The notes below the pieces were generated by a model. The model saw only the letters and a program-made list of their open reading frames with translations. It was not told where the DNA came from and searched no databases. From NCBI GenBank assembly GCA_977006965.1, contig OZ345352.1, positions 2,046,001 through 2,110,000 of the forward strand: 64,000 nt of DNA. The letters are read 5' to 3'. A program made the translations under genes and the position numbers. Source of the DNA: Phymatolithon calcareum (lineage: Eukaryota; Rhodophyta; Florideophyceae; Hapalidiales). This document shows positions 21,571-32,109 of the stretch, piece after piece. Positions within the stretch are counted from its first letter, which is position 1. Each line of letters starts with the position of its first letter.

Positions 21571-22847
21571 GATATTTGATAATTTTATTTTGAGAGCTCC
21601 CAAAGCCTCACCTTGGAGTAACGGGGCAGCTCTTGCGATAATCTCTAAGTTAAAGTCGTCTGGCTACTCAAAACGTTCTTGATTCGTAGTTCTTTCCCAA
21701 CAAGAGCTCCTGTGAGTCTGTTGCACTCAACCTCAATTTTCTGTACTCATCTTCGAGGACGCTAGAGTACGTTGTAAGGCGACTAGTTCGATCACCGCGG
21801 TAATCCCACAATAGGCACCCAGTACTGACTTCCTTCAAAGGGGTGCTCGGTTGAATGTCAACCTTAGGCACCTTAAACGTTTTGTCCTTTCTACTATATA
21901 AAGGATCCCTGGTAACTTGACGTCAATAGGAATCTTCATTGATCTGCCTTCTTCTTCCTTTTCCCATACCTTAATTGTTTCTTCTCTCCTCCTCTTCTTC
22001 GTGACAGATCCCTCCAGGGCTTTCTGAAGGGCTTGTGACAGGTCTTCATAAATCTTGAGGTAGTCAATATCCTTCATTGCTTCCTTTACGTCCTCATCTC
22101 TTCCAAAATACTCTTCTGTTCCTTCAAGGCGCTTTTTTTGTCTTACCAGGCTTAATGCAAACCGAAAATATTCTTGTAGAACAAGCCCTCTGCCGACTCG
22201 ATTGCCGAGAGCAATCGATTTGCCATTCGCGTAAATTGTAACGCATGCTCCCATTTCGGGATAATTAGCTACTTAAAGATCCTGATGCATGTCTCCGGTT
22301 TGATCCTCGAACATTCACTCCAAGCTCGCAAAGTTTATGTATGCATCCTGCAGCATTTCGAACTCTTGCTATGGCCGTGTCATCCGTAACACCCTTGTTA
22401 TTCATGCTTACCCCAAGATACGAGAGTCTCCAGGCTTGATATAGTTCTCGTCCCGCCAAGTAAAACGTGTGCTTCTGAAGCACTTTGTACTTAAGAATTT
22501 TGCTTTTCCGTGGTTTTTTGTTCCATTTCATGCCATTTTCGCTTGCCCAACTGGTCGCTATATCAATAAGTTTCTGTATTCTTCGACCTGCCTTCCCTTG
22601 AAGCTTAACATCATCTGCGAACAATTGCACTGGGCTGTCTGAGACGTTTACGTCTGTCTTGGAGACGGCTTCTGCGAATGTGTCCATGAATATATTGTAT
22701 GGGCATGGACTACGCGGGGAACTTTGAGGTACTCCTCGGTCGATGATACACCACGTTTCTGTCTCGGCTCCAGCTGATGTGACCCAAGATGGTTTTAACA
22801 GGTATAAAACCATCTTTGTTATCTCTTCAGGAAGTTTCTCTGTCAGC
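21571..22847 (-). mobile_element. LINE-3 insertion in a LINE-A tail, 12-bp TSD
   Basis: A 1277-bp insert flanked by TTATTGAGAAGG (21559-21570) and TTATTGAGATGG (22848-22859), one mismatch. The RT frame (about 22847-22265) shows LTEKLPEEITKMV, RGVPQSSPRSPCPYN, FADDVKLQGK, WNKKPRKSKILK and YLGVSMNNKGVTDD. The C-terminal half (22254-21835) is shifted. The 3' tail is at 21571-21600. 5' truncated and dead. Confidence 0.9.
22265..22837 (-). pseudogene. LINE-3 RT domain, frameshifted
   Basis: About 190 codons of RT with motif C FADD intact but GVPQGSPLSPC changed to GVPQSSPRSPC. The frame is lost at about 22260 relative to the intact copy at 44.2 kb. Several non-conservative changes in motif B suggest relaxed selection. 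Confidence 0.8.
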
Positions 22848-23091
22848 TTATTGAGATGGTACTGTGTGTCCAAACGTGAGGAAAGTCGGCACCTATCTTA
22901 GCATTCTCCTGCACTCGAAATATCGGTTTCTTAATCAGAATTACTTAGTATCGCGTCGATGGCTCGGGCCACTTTGGTCTCCTCTGTAGGCGTCCATGTT
23001 GGCTTTCTCCGGATGCTCTTCAGTATTTTAACTGCCCATGCTCCTTGGCAGCCCATTTCTTCTATAAACTTCGGTGGATTTCTTGGAAACT

Positions 23092-23255
23092 GTTTTTTTG
23101 TACTCCATTGCATCGTGTTACACCAACAAAAAAAGAAAGTCTTCTTCAGATAGAATCCAGCCAAAATCTTTTTGCACTAGGAAAGTTGCCCCAAGCGTCA
23201 GCAGCTGCGTTGGTAGCTTTTAAACAAAAATCTACATTTCTTGTTCTTCTTACGT
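23092..23255 (+). mobile_element. SINE-C copy 4
   Basis: Inserted in the LINE-A C-terminal coding region. Contains ATCGTGTTACACCAACAAAA, GCCCCAAGCGTCAGCAG, and GTAGCTTTTAAACAAAAATC followed by TTCTTGTTCTTCTT. Confidence 0.8.
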
Positions 23256-23264
23256 GAATTGCAG

Positions 23265-23385
23265 ACAACATCCGCGTGCTCTTTTCGGAACGTAATTCAA
23301 TTCTTGGTCTTGACAGGACTCGAACCGACGACATCAGATTCCTTCCTGCATCATAGAGGAACAAGCTCATTGGAGCGCGGTGGTA
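23265..23385 (-). repeat. Repeat R-F with Pol III B-box-like motif, copy 1
   Basis: Minus strand: GTCGTCGGTTCGAGTCCT followed by GAATTGAATTACGTTCC. The same order occurs at 33.28 kb. GGTTCGAGTCC (23316-23326) matches the tRNA B box. A clear A box is not visible in this copy. Confidence 0.5.
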
Positions 23386-23859
23386 GTTTACACACTATAA
23401 CAAAGGTCAAATATTTTGCAGTTATTTATAATATAGTCTAAAGCTTGCCCCAATGCAGCTATATCATCGCGTCTCTTAAGAATCAGAAATCATATATTTC
23501 GGTATCACGAAATCTGTAAACACTAGGCTGTGCTAGGAACAATGACGACCTTCGACTTATACCTTAGTGATGAATAGCAACTTGATTGGTTGTTCACAAA
23601 AAACAGAATGGCCTGAAGGGTGGCGTGATGCATCGATCATATGTGAGCTGTTTCTGAAGATCTTCAGCGTTCCAGTGTTCACTCGAGCTCTGAATAGTAG
23701 AACGTGTACTTATACTTCGTCAATTACGCCCTTAGCAATAGAGTCCAATTTATGATACAGTTTTTTTGGTGTATCAGAGATAATCTATCAAAAATTCAAT
23801 AAAAAACTAGATGTAAGGCGAGGAAATATTGCATTTTCATTCTCGGGCAACGAATTACG
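23386..23859. other. No recognisable gene
   Basis: AT-rich DNA with short frames only. Confidence 0.4.
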
Positions 23860-24290
23860 GGCATCTCCCTACACTATACTTTTGTCTTGTATGCGCGGAG
23901 TACGATCCGGAATTCTCTGCTACTGAAACTCGATCCAAAACTATTTCTGTCGATCGGAGCTCATCGCCTACTCCGGATGTAGAGGTTGTGCCTTTCCAAT
24001 GGGGCTACCCGCTGAATATAAGCAGGTGGGCCCTGATGTGGAAGATGAGTGCAAACGGCTCACACGTGCACTTGTTTGTAGAGAAATTCGAATTAAAGAG
24101 GCCATGAGTGGCCCCTGGGAGCTTATAAATAAATCAATACATATCCCCTTCCCAATGGCGACCAGGGATCCCAGTGTACACATTGTAGTCACAGGCCCAG
24201 TCACGTTCTCCGACAGATCCAGATCGCTTTGCATGTGTTTTATAACGTATTTTTTCCAGTACTGATCACTTGCAGAAAAGAAAAAGGACG
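23860..24290 (+). repeat. Repeat R-H copy 1, with LINE-3 micro-insert
   Basis: Matches about 36030-36300 in blocks: ...GCTC(A)TC.., GATCCCA-TGTA, and TTTGCAT-TGTTTTATAAC followed by TTTCCAGTACTGAT. The region may once have been coding, but the frame is not readable. LINE-3 sits at 24003-24146. Confidence 0.5.
24003..24146 (+). mobile_element. LINE-3, 144-bp 3' fragment with TSD
   Basis: Encodes the last LINE-3 residues (DECKRLTRALVCREIRIKEA), then the tail GGGAGCTTATAAATAAATCA and CATATCCC. Flanked by CCTTTCCAATGG (23991-24002) and CCTTCCCAATGG (24147-24158), one mismatch. Confidence 0.85.
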
Positions 24291-24689
24291 CTTCCGTTGA
24301 GCACTTGCGCAGCGACGTAATCAGGTAATTGTTTCCCGGACAATAATAGAAATAATCTATTCAATCGTAAGAAACAAGTCAAAGATGGCGAGATGCTGTG
24401 TCCGGTCAACGAGGTCGACGAATGTAGAGGAAGGACCACTATTCATTTGATAGTATTTCACTGTATCAAGTGGTGCTACTTCATTTTCCCCATGATCTAC
24501 TCTATAATTGTCAATCCATCTCCCGAAGCGTGACGCATGCGCCCTGCCGAAAACAAATATTGAAATGTTGCCAAATTTCACTCTGATTTGAACCGTGACG
24601 ACTAATAAATGCGCACGAGGCGTGCATGAATTGCAGAAACAAGTTTCGACTGTCTTCGTCTTCCCGGGTCAGAGGGACGATATTTTCGA
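24291..24689. other. No recognisable gene
   Basis: Short frames only; no family match seen. Confidence 0.4.
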
Positions 24690-24830
24690 ATTTGGGACAT
24701 CTTGGCTATAAATGTCGCGCCCGCTGTTATGTCTCTGTCCCAAGGCGGTTGTTTTTTCCTCTCGTGACTGCATGCCGCACAACTTGGATCGCGATAGTCA
24801 CGCTTCTCGTAGTAGGTGATCTGATGGGCC
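24690..24830 (-). repeat. Repeat R-D copy 2
   Basis: See 10400-10563. The minus-strand frame 24602-25018 (138 codons) runs through it with a Cys/His/Lys-rich stretch (DPSCAACSHERKKQPPWDRD). Too weak to call a zinc finger. Confidence 0.45.
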
Positions 24831-25250
24831 ATACGGGACGTGTCTCTCGTGTGTCTGTGCGCTGCATCGCTGTCTTTTGCGTAAGCTAGTTCTTTGGATT
24901 TCGGCTCGAATGCTTGGCTCGTAGCACTCTCAACTTCCCCTGCACGGCCCTTCGACCACGCGGAGTCGGTGTTCTTCCCAACCTTCTTGTTCGCCAACTT
25001 CGCCGCGCAAGCCAGCACGGAGACAATCGCTTACAAGTTCCCGTTTTACCTTTCTCGTGCGTTCATCTCAAGGTCGACGACCAAGCCAAGGTCGCCGCCG
25101 GAGGACGACGCCGACATCTACACGCTTACTCTGTTTGGTGTCTGATATCTATTGGGGGGTTTTGCTGGATTTTCTTTCTTTCCTCCTTTTTCAGTCTAGT
25201 CTCTCCCGCTCTTTTCTTCTCTCTCCTCTCTTGGGCTTTTTCTCTCCCAT

Positions 25251-25753
25251 GTGGCATCAGGTTCTTTTGGAGCCTGGCGCTACAATAAACGCAGCACCCA
25301 GATGCAAGTCAAAATCTGCGACGAGGACGGCGACACTCTTGACATGTGCCGAAGCATCCCCAGTCAGGTCGGTGGCGAAGGTATCTTGATCTTACGCGGG
25401 GGCAAAGTACTCAAAGAAACTGGCATGATCGCAGGAGCGATCAGCTCATCCTTCGACGCCGAGGTATTCGCGGCGGTCCGAGCTTTCGAAGCCGTACAAC
25501 AACTGCAATTCGACGGACAACAATTTCGGTGGTTCAACTATAGTAGGAGCTCTCCGGATGCATTGGCCGGACAGACTCGGATGCATGGCGAAATGACAAG
25601 GAAGCTGTGGGAAGCCATGAAGGCATTGACGGAGGACAACGTCATCATCGAGGCGATTTGGGTTCCAAGCCACTGTAGGATACCTGGGAACGGGAAAGCG
25701 GACGAGCTTGCTCGTCGAGGCATTACGGAATCAGATCTCGAGACGCATCAAGG
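25251..25753 (+). pseudogene. LINE-R RNase H domain
   Basis: Shows an RNase H fold pattern: GSFGAW, DAEVFAAVRAFEAVQQL (catalytic Glu), RWFNYSRSSPDAL, and IEAIWVPSHCRIPGNGKADE (last Asp region). The 34.4-kb copy has FKDS where this one has FNYS, so the usual catalytic Asp is Tyr here. The frame is open until the LINE-3 insertion. RNase H of this kind sits downstream of RT in some LINE clades; the RT part is absent. Confidence 0.78.
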
Positions 25754-25916
25754 GGAAATTTGTCGATATATTTAAAAACCTCCCAAGGCCTCTCTTCAAG
25801 AGTAACAGGGCCGCTTTTGCACGATTTTCTAAGCTAACGTAGTTTGACTATTCAGTATATTCTTGATTCGTATTTCTCTCCCAACAAGTGCTCTAGTGAG
25901 TCGCTTACATTCGGGT
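25754..25916 (-). mobile_element. LINE-3, 163-bp fragment with 12-bp TSD
   Basis: Minus strand, last LINE-3 codons and tail. Flanked by perfect GACGCATCAAGG (25742-25753, 25917-25928). Removing it restores a continuous LINE-R frame, so it broke a previously open ORF. Confidence 0.92.
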
Positions 25917-25928
25917 GACGCATCAAGG

Positions 25929-26328
25929 CGTACCCTTGACCATAGAAGCCGCGCGGTCCGTAATTAAACCGCGCAATTCGATGAAACCAAGATGTGTACA
26001 GTTTCTATCCTCAGAACTCCGGATTAGTGACAGATGCGCTGACGTCATCCTAAATCAACTTTCCGTAGAACGCTGCTCGCTGGTAACAGATTTTCACCGG
26101 AAGGATGATGGCTCGGTGGACTACGACCCCATGTGCAAAGTCTGTTCAGGTGGAACCAAAGAGACTGTTGATCAATTAATTCTTCGCTGCAGTGGGCGTG
26201 CTTTATCAAGACGACAGACTATTGGTAGAGTAGGCCCGAAAACGGTAGAGGAATTATGTAGGGAGAAACCGCTTGAAGTACTCAAAATCGTGAACAATGA
26301 GGGGTTGCTTGACAACCCTAGATGTTAA
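25929..26328 (+). pseudogene. LINE-R C-terminal domain
   Basis: Follows the RNase H domain: DRCADVILNQL, then a Cys-rich CKVCSGGTKETVDQLILRC block, and GRVGPKTVEELCREKPLEVL to the stop at 26326-26328. The same C-X2-C...C arrangement is in the 33.8-kb copy (CKMCCTDCNEAFEHLLLR). This resembles the zinc-binding tail common at LINE C-termini. Confidence 0.8.
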
Positions 26329-26365
26329 CTTTAGTTAACGTCTTCTGCAATAAAGAAAGAAATAA

Positions 26366-27537
26366 ACGCAGCACACAAAATAGATGAGCCACCGAAGCAC
26401 GGATCTTTTCAGCTCAGAAAGCAGCGCAAGCTTTTAACGCCCCCATCACACCTACGGTTCGCTCATCTATAACTCGTGTTCACAAAAGTATTAAACTCTG
26501 CCAACGGGTCTACTTCCGTATCCAACCATGCCGCGTTAAAATCTTCCACTGCGGGTACAACCCATGAACAAACAATAGCATAAGAATGTAGAAAAGGTCC
26601 GACGGAGAAGAGACACTCGTCCTTCTGCACCGTGTCTGTCTCCGGGGACGCCGCACAACCAGCAATTGGACTGCCCGATCTATTCTCTATTGTATCCGCC
26701 GCTTCCCGACAACTAGCGCGATCGTCGTTAGACGTTTTTCTCGTTCCGTCGACGCCTGCGCTTGTGGAAGTATTGGGTTTTTATTGCAAGGGGGAGGTTA
26801 AATGGCACATTGATTCTGTATGGTTCAGGATGATATTAATCGAGATAGCGACTTTCCATCTTCTTCGGTTGTCGATCGCCTCCGCATGTCCTTGATATCT
26901 AAAGTGTTATCAGCTCTCATGGGATTGCGTTTGCTGCTTAGATCAAGTGAACTAAATATCTGTATTTACAGATATACTATATGTACAGATTTAAAAATAA
27001 CAACTGGAATTTTATGTTTATAAACTTGCACGTCGTGTAATGAGGGGCGCCCGCACATAGCAGTGAAACCTTGTACTGGTAGACTGTGCTTCATACACAT
27101 TACACGAGCCGAGGGAATTATTTCCTCCCATGGCTATAGTCTTGGAGAGCGAAGTCCTTGAGCAGACAACAAGGTCCGGTTGATTTATCGCATTCAAGCA
27201 AGCCTCAAAAGTCGACTCTATAATTATCGTTTGACAAATGACGCACTGGTATAGAGCTACTGTAAGTCCATCAGCAATGGGCTGCTGAAGAATGAATCTC
27301 GTAAAGCGCCGACTGTCTGCTCTCGACACTATAGCATACTCGTGACGTTTGACTTTTAATGGACAAAGAATAATGCGCGGGTGTGGCGATTGAATTTAAA
27401 AGCGAAAATTGACGAGCCAGATGTACAGCTGTACATTGCGTCGAATTATCAAGGAACGCGTACACGGCGAGTTTGTAGAAAAGTACTCTGTCAGCTGCGG
27501 TCTTCACTGCAGTTGCGCCTACCTAGCAATTCATACT
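26366..27537. other. No recognisable gene
   Basis: Short frames on both strands (to 103 codons at 27018-27329 minus) with no motif. No repeat match found. Confidence 0.4.
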
Positions 27538-27542
27538 TTCGA

Positions 27543-27597
27543 GAGCATTATTTGAACGCAGGCAGTCATGATGACTGTCTGTGTTCAAATAATGCCA
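27543..27597. repeat. Foldback hairpin 1
   Basis: AGCATTATTTGAACGCAGGC... meets its near-perfect reverse complement ending in TTCAAATAATGCC, centred on CATGATG. Arms about 22-25 bp with two or three mismatches. Confidence 0.75.
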
Positions 27598-27837
27598 TGT
27601 CAGCACATTTGACGTATTCACTTTTTTCGAATCTGCAGCAGCTCTGAAAGAATTTTGACTGGAACAATGGCGCTATCAGTAGTCGCGGCGTGTACATGCA
27701 AAATAAATATGTTAAAAACCTTACTGTGTCGTTCACACGGCGCAGTACCACGGCTCCCTCATCGTTCACATGTTTTCCTTTCAGAAGTTCTTCGAGCTTT
27801 CTCAATCGAAAGATCCGGGAGGCTTCAAGAGACTACA

Positions 27838-27900
27838 CTACGGAAGGACGAGGCCTCGCTCGTATATTCGAAAGTCTGTGAGGCTTTTAAGTTATTTTCC
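27838..27900 (+). repeat. LINE-2-type tail remnant
   Basis: GGCCTCGCTCGTATATTCGA, then GTCTGTGAGGCTTTTAAGTT; a diverged version of the LINE-2 tail. Confidence 0.5.
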
Positions 27901-28293
27901 AGTCAAAAATTGCATTTGAAACAGCAAGTAGTTTAGACATAGTGCATCGAAATCTATCTGATTGGTTGTTCTTATGTATTTTTCGGCGACAGGTGTACAG
28001 TAGTCTCTCCTGCGTTTATTATTGGAAAACATGCTTTGCATTGCTGGATGAGTTTCATTGAACCTCGAGGCAGCACAAACTCCACTTTATGTACATCACA
28101 GTTTTTCCATAAAGACCTTGAGAGAGATGCGGTGACCTTCTTGTCAGCAAGGTAGGGAGAGAGTATGAAGATTCGAGTTTGCACTCTAATCTCGCACGCG
28201 CGGTCAAAACCGTTGTCGATCTTTCGCCCAATACTACTCGTGTTCATGGTTATCCCTCTCATCACTGCAGGCGCTCTAGAGCACAGTATTTCA

Positions 28294-28383
28294 AGCATTG
28301 TGATACTACCAAGTAGTAACACAATGCTCGAAAGACCGTTAAGAAAGTGTAAGGAAGTCATCCTTACACTTTCTTAACGGTCT
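28294..28383. repeat. Foldback hairpins 2 and 3
   Basis: 28294-28330: GCATTGTG...CACAATGC with loop. 28332-28383: AGACCGTTAAGAAAGTGTAA followed by its reverse complement, arms about 22-25 bp, loop of a few bases. Both lie at the edge of the large repeat R-E. Confidence 0.75.
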
Positions 28384-28927
28384 CTGAGAAAACACTGTTT
28401 TCTGGAAGTTTCTCAGATTGAGCGTTGAAACTGATTTGTTCCAGAGCATGAAACTCTGCACCTGCACCTGTCCAGTGCGTATTAGCCCTAAAGCAAGAAA
28501 TCAAATTGAAGCCATTGGACGTATCTTCGGATCGTGTCTGACATGCAAACGTCAAACATGAAAGGCGAAACGTACCATCTTCTGGAGCGATCACTTTCAT
28601 GGTTGCCGTGCACGTCCAAATAAGAATTGTGCTCTGTCACTATTCATTTGTACGATAGGATTAACCCTGAGTAAATAGCCACTGCTTTCTCTCAACTGTG
28701 AATCGCGATGACGTCCGCCAGTGCCATCATCGCACTCGATGTTGGTGCTCCAGGTAGCCTTACATGCCGCCATGCGCACCCATGCTGAACAAAATGGATA
28801 AGAATGTTGCGTGCAAACTTCGAAAACGAACAGTTTTCACCCTGCTTCCAATGGCCGAAACCTAGATCAAATTCAATAGGACACCTGTCCTTTGCAAGTT
28901 CGAGAAGAAGGCGATGGAGACATATTT

Positions 28928-29215
28928 ACGTTCTCTGCGCAAGATGGTTTGCAGGTCAGTTTCCAAGAAATCCGCCGAAGTTAATAGAAGAAATGGGCAG
29001 TCAAGGAGAATGGGCAGTTAGAATACTGAAGAGCATCGGGAGAAAGCCAACATGGACCCCTACAGAGGAGACCAATGTGGCCCGAGCCATCAACGCGATA
29101 CTAAGTAATTCTGATTAAGGAACCGAAATTTCGAGTGTAGGAGAATGCTAAGAAAGGTGCCGACTTTCCTCACGTTGGGACACACAGTACCTTCTCAATA
29201 AATCCACTTAATTAC
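28928..29215 (+). mobile_element. LINE-A, 288-bp 3' fragment with TSD
   Basis: Frame shows ARWFAGQFPRNPPKLIEE, RKPTWTPTEETNVARAINAI and stop, then the LINE-A tail ending AATAAATCCACTTAATTAC. TSD GAGACATATTT (28917-28927) and GAGACAGATTT (29216-29226), one mismatch. Confidence 0.88.
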
Positions 29216-29699
29216 GAGACAGATTTGCGCCGCAAGAAAAAAATGATCCACAGTAGGCTGACATGCGCGGAATCCTTTTTGTACTTTTATCTACTCAGTC
29301 ATTCTTCTTCGTCTCGCAGTTCTCATTGCTCGTTGTTTTTCTGAAATTACTGTGTGTAACTCAACTCGATGCAAGTTTTGTTTCTCTTTCTCCTCACTGG
29401 CCTACGCCAGTTTTGCTGCGCATTATTTGAAGTTCATTTTCGATCAAACACTTGCCCTAGTTTCCAAGATATTTCAATTCTGCAAATATATGGTCGAAAA
29501 TTTTTGGATATCACTTGGAGCTGCTTGAAGTTCTCCTAAGAAATTCATTTTTATAGTTTAAAAAACTTTTGTTTTTTCTAAAAATGCAATAATAATTGAA
29601 TCGTATCTCGGCCGCACGGGTTTCGCTTCATCGCAGTGCGGCTGGAACACGAGGGGTTATCGAACGCCCGCGGACAAATCGAGCCCACATCAGAACATA

Positions 29700-29755
29700 G
29701 TTCGAATTTGAATACAGAAAGGTTTTAAGTTAGCATTTTCTGCAATAAAAGAAAG
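29700..29755 (+). repeat. LINE-R-like tail remnant
   Basis: TAAGTTAGCATTTTCTGCAA followed by TAAAAGAAAG resembles the LINE-R 3' end. Coding part not recognisable. Confidence 0.4.
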
Positions 29756-30029
29756 ACACATATCTCGCCATTGAAGCTAGGGCGAACAACTACAATATTC
29801 TGAAACGACATATCTAGAATTCTCTTCTAACTCTCAAACTTCAAAAAAATCACCTAAAACCATACTGTGTTTACGAGCTGGGACCACTTTCAAAATAAAC
29901 GAAATCATAATCTGTGAACTACCACGTCCCGAGCTCATCATCGGAAATATGGCACAGCACATGCTCATTTTAATCCTTTTTCCATATAAACGTAATATAA
30001 AAATAAAAAACTCTAAGGCAAAAGTTGTG

Positions 30030-30093
30030 GGGTTATATGTTGATTTATTTTAGAAGCTCCCAAAACCTCAATTTGATTAACAGGGCAGCTTCT
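30030..30093 (-). repeat. LINE-3 tail remnant
   Basis: Reverse of the LINE-3 tail: TTGATTTATTTTAGAAGCTC, CCTCAATTTG, CAGGGCAGCTTCT. It splits R-E, which is continuous at about 60.10 kb. Confidence 0.7.
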
Positions 30094-30170
30094 CTGCAGA
30101 TTCCTTTACAGCGGTCAGCAATGCCGCCAACGTGATCCGAGAGGCGCTTTCGGCCGCTGAAATTAGAGAT

Positions 30171-31392
30171 AGAGCAACTCCTGTCGCGCTTTTTTTCGAT
30201 TCCGGGGAAATGCGGAGATGTGTCGGCGACATGCGCAGCGCGAATAGCGCAAGATTTTCTGCGACATGAACGGAGGTGATTTGACAATTGGTCTCTTGTT
30301 CTTGCGCGCATTGGGTGAGTGCAAAACATATCGGGTTGAATACATGTTGATGGATGCCGCATCTGAGTCTTGGCAAAGCGGAGAACTGTGTTTTCATCCG
30401 ACGTGACAGCTTGACCTGTGGGCATGCTCCTTGCGGCGGGAGCATCCGAATCGTTCATGCGCAAATCGGACACTAGATTTGCTCCGGGAACCATGAGGGC
30501 TTTTTGTGAATGATGACAAACAACAATACTTTTCTTCACGATTTTTAGTTTTTGCAGGAAGTGAGCAATGGAAGAGCGGCCATCGCCCTGATTTTCTCTC
30601 GGCGCTGGAATCTCGGGTATTACTCTCTTATCTGTATGTCATGTTGAAATTTATTGTGGTAATAACACTGGACTTTCTGCGCAATGGAGTGCCGTGTGGC
30701 GCAATTGCTCGGGAAGTTACGTTTTCGGAAAAGCCGATCGAGGGAATGTCAAATGCGAGTCAAGGCAATGCCGAAGACTGCAGTGTCCATTTCCCGAATG
30801 CGGTGAGATCTACGCTTCTATGTGTGCAATAAACTAATTTGCCCTTTCCGGCAGTAACTTCCGGTTCATTCACGTGCGAAATAGACACTTGGTTTGGTCC
30901 GAGAAATGTGGCGACATTTTCGAGAGGAAATTGCGTGAAGCGCCAAAAATGCAATATCTTTTCGAAATGACCGAAGGTGGCGTGCTTGCAGTTCCCGGTA
31001 GCTCAGTGCTCTTTCCGGGAACGGCAGAGAAAAACGTGGAAATCGTATGGGGTCGGTATGAAATTTCGTTTACCTCTGCCGTGTCACGCGTTTTTTCGGG
31101 AAATGTCAAATTTCCCATACCACTCTCTCGAGACAAAACGGCTGTCGAACTATCACATATCAACGGGTAGTTGTATTATGAATTCTTGGCATGCGGTTGA
31201 GTGTCGTAATACCAGGAGAGCTGGAATTAAAAAGTGGGACTTTTGGAATTACCTTAATTTCGAAATGTAAACCAGCTGGATACTCTGCGCAGAAGACTTC
31301 TGAAAATAGACGAGCAAAGTCAATACAAGACGATAAGGAGAGCGCAGATTAGAGCAAAATGTAAGAAAGACTTCGTTTCGAATGCGCGGCAC
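30171..31392. other. Unassigned, frames without known motifs
   Basis: Frames at 30045-30539 (-), 30506-30832 (+) and 30874-31170 (+). The plus frame contains TLDFLRNGVPCGAI, echoed by LTILDFLRNAVP at about 32.38 kb, so both may be remnants of one repeated protein. No further assignment. Confidence 0.35.
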
Positions 31393-32109
31393 TTGCACTC
31401 GTGCGATGGAATAGGGCTTGTACGCGAGGGCCATTTTCGCATGACGGACATAGCCTTCGGGTCATGCTCCGTTTCACTTCTTGACACTACAGTTGTTGCT
31501 CGTCTTAGCCAGCGAGTGGTGAGCAGCAGAGACCGATTCCGTGAGGTGCAAATCCGGAGGAGCGGGTGGATCCTTGACGTGGACGCGCGGGGCGCCAGGT
31601 GCCAAGATCGTACATCTGGTCATGACAGGCGTCATTTGGTGCTCCATGTCGAATGCTGTTCCCGGCATGTGGTTGGATGGTTAGACCATTTCATCGTCGC
31701 GAAGGGGTTAAATAGGAACATCGTTGGAAGGCACCGATTAAAGAGAGGTCCAATGTTTAGGGGTTCCGCAGGGTGCTGTGAACTCCTCCGAATCGAGTGC
31801 AATGAAAGCCATGGCTTTCAAATTTTAATTCACAACGTCGCGACGGCACTGATAAGTTTACCATCCCATGGCGGTTCATTTTCGTCAGGTCGCCGACCAA
31901 TGAGCTCCCTAGCCGCAATGTTTCCATATCATACCGTAATATACTCCGAATCACTCCCCAGAGTGCACAAGCGGTACTGGAGTGTCGTCATCACTTTACT
32001 ACTGCAGAATTGTGCGGGGACCACGTCGATACCCAACCTTACAGACAGCAGTCTGAAGCTCTGCGGAAGTACTATGCTTGAATATTACTTCACAAAAACG
32101 GTGCCCTAG
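31393..32109 (+). CDS. Orphan 238-codon frame, unknown
   Basis: The longest frame outside recognisable transposons. Composition is Arg/Ser/His-rich with scattered Cys and no domain or signal I can name. There is no clear promoter or homologous copy in the window. It could be a chance frame, an exon, or a decayed transposase read in the wrong frame. Confidence 0.2.
   Translation: MHSCDGIGLVREGHFRMTDIAFGSCSVSLLDTTVVARLSQRVVSSRDRFREVQIRRSGWILDVDARGARCQDRTSGHDRRHLVLHVECCSRHVVGWLDHFIVAKGLNRNIVGRHRLKRGPMFRGSAGCCELLRIECNESHGFQILIHNVATALISLPSHGGSFSSGRRPMSSLAAMFPYHTVIYSESLPRVHKRYWSVVITLLLQNCAGTTSIPNLTDSSLKLCGSTMLEYYFTKTVP

Larger units (their letters stand above)
21546..23091 (-). mobile_element. LINE-A 3' end, broken by LINE-3 and SINE-C
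   Basis: The minus frame from about 23091 to 22931 encodes the LINE-A C-terminus (FPRNPPKFIEEMGCQGAWAV, then ARAIDAILSNSD stop). The 3' UTR follows to 22860, is interrupted by LINE-3 (21571-22847), and resumes at 21558 to end in CTTAATTAC (reverse). The 5' side is cut by a SINE-C. Confidence 0.83.
25150..26364 (+). mobile_element. LINE-R 3' region with RNase H domain
   Basis: Coding 25251-26328 with a LINE-3 insertion at 25754-25916. The element ends in GTTAACTTTAGTTAAC, then AATAAAGAAAGAAA, the same end as 7.1 kb and (reverse) 33.74 kb. The upstream boundary is not defined; 24890-25250 may also belong to it. Confidence 0.8.
28384..30170. repeat. Repeat R-E copy 2 with three later insertions
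   Basis: Collinear with 53.55-53.70 plus 58.95-60.18 kb in blocks: CGTGTCTGACTTGC-like CGTGTCTGACATGC; TATTCATTTGTACGATAGG; ATGACGTCCG-CAGTGCCATC; GATTTGCGCCGCAAGAAAAA; TTTTTGGATATCACTT; GACCACTTTCAAAATAA; AAATATGGCACA; TTTACAGC and TTTCGGCCGCTG. Broken by LINE-A (28928-29215), a LINE-R-like tail (about 29700-29755) and a LINE-3 tail (about 30030-30093). Origin unknown. Confidence 0.75.

Noticed and set aside
24602-25018. Zinc-finger protein on the minus strand
   Set aside because: Only one CxxC with no matching His/Cys pair at regular spacing; it overlaps repeat R-D.
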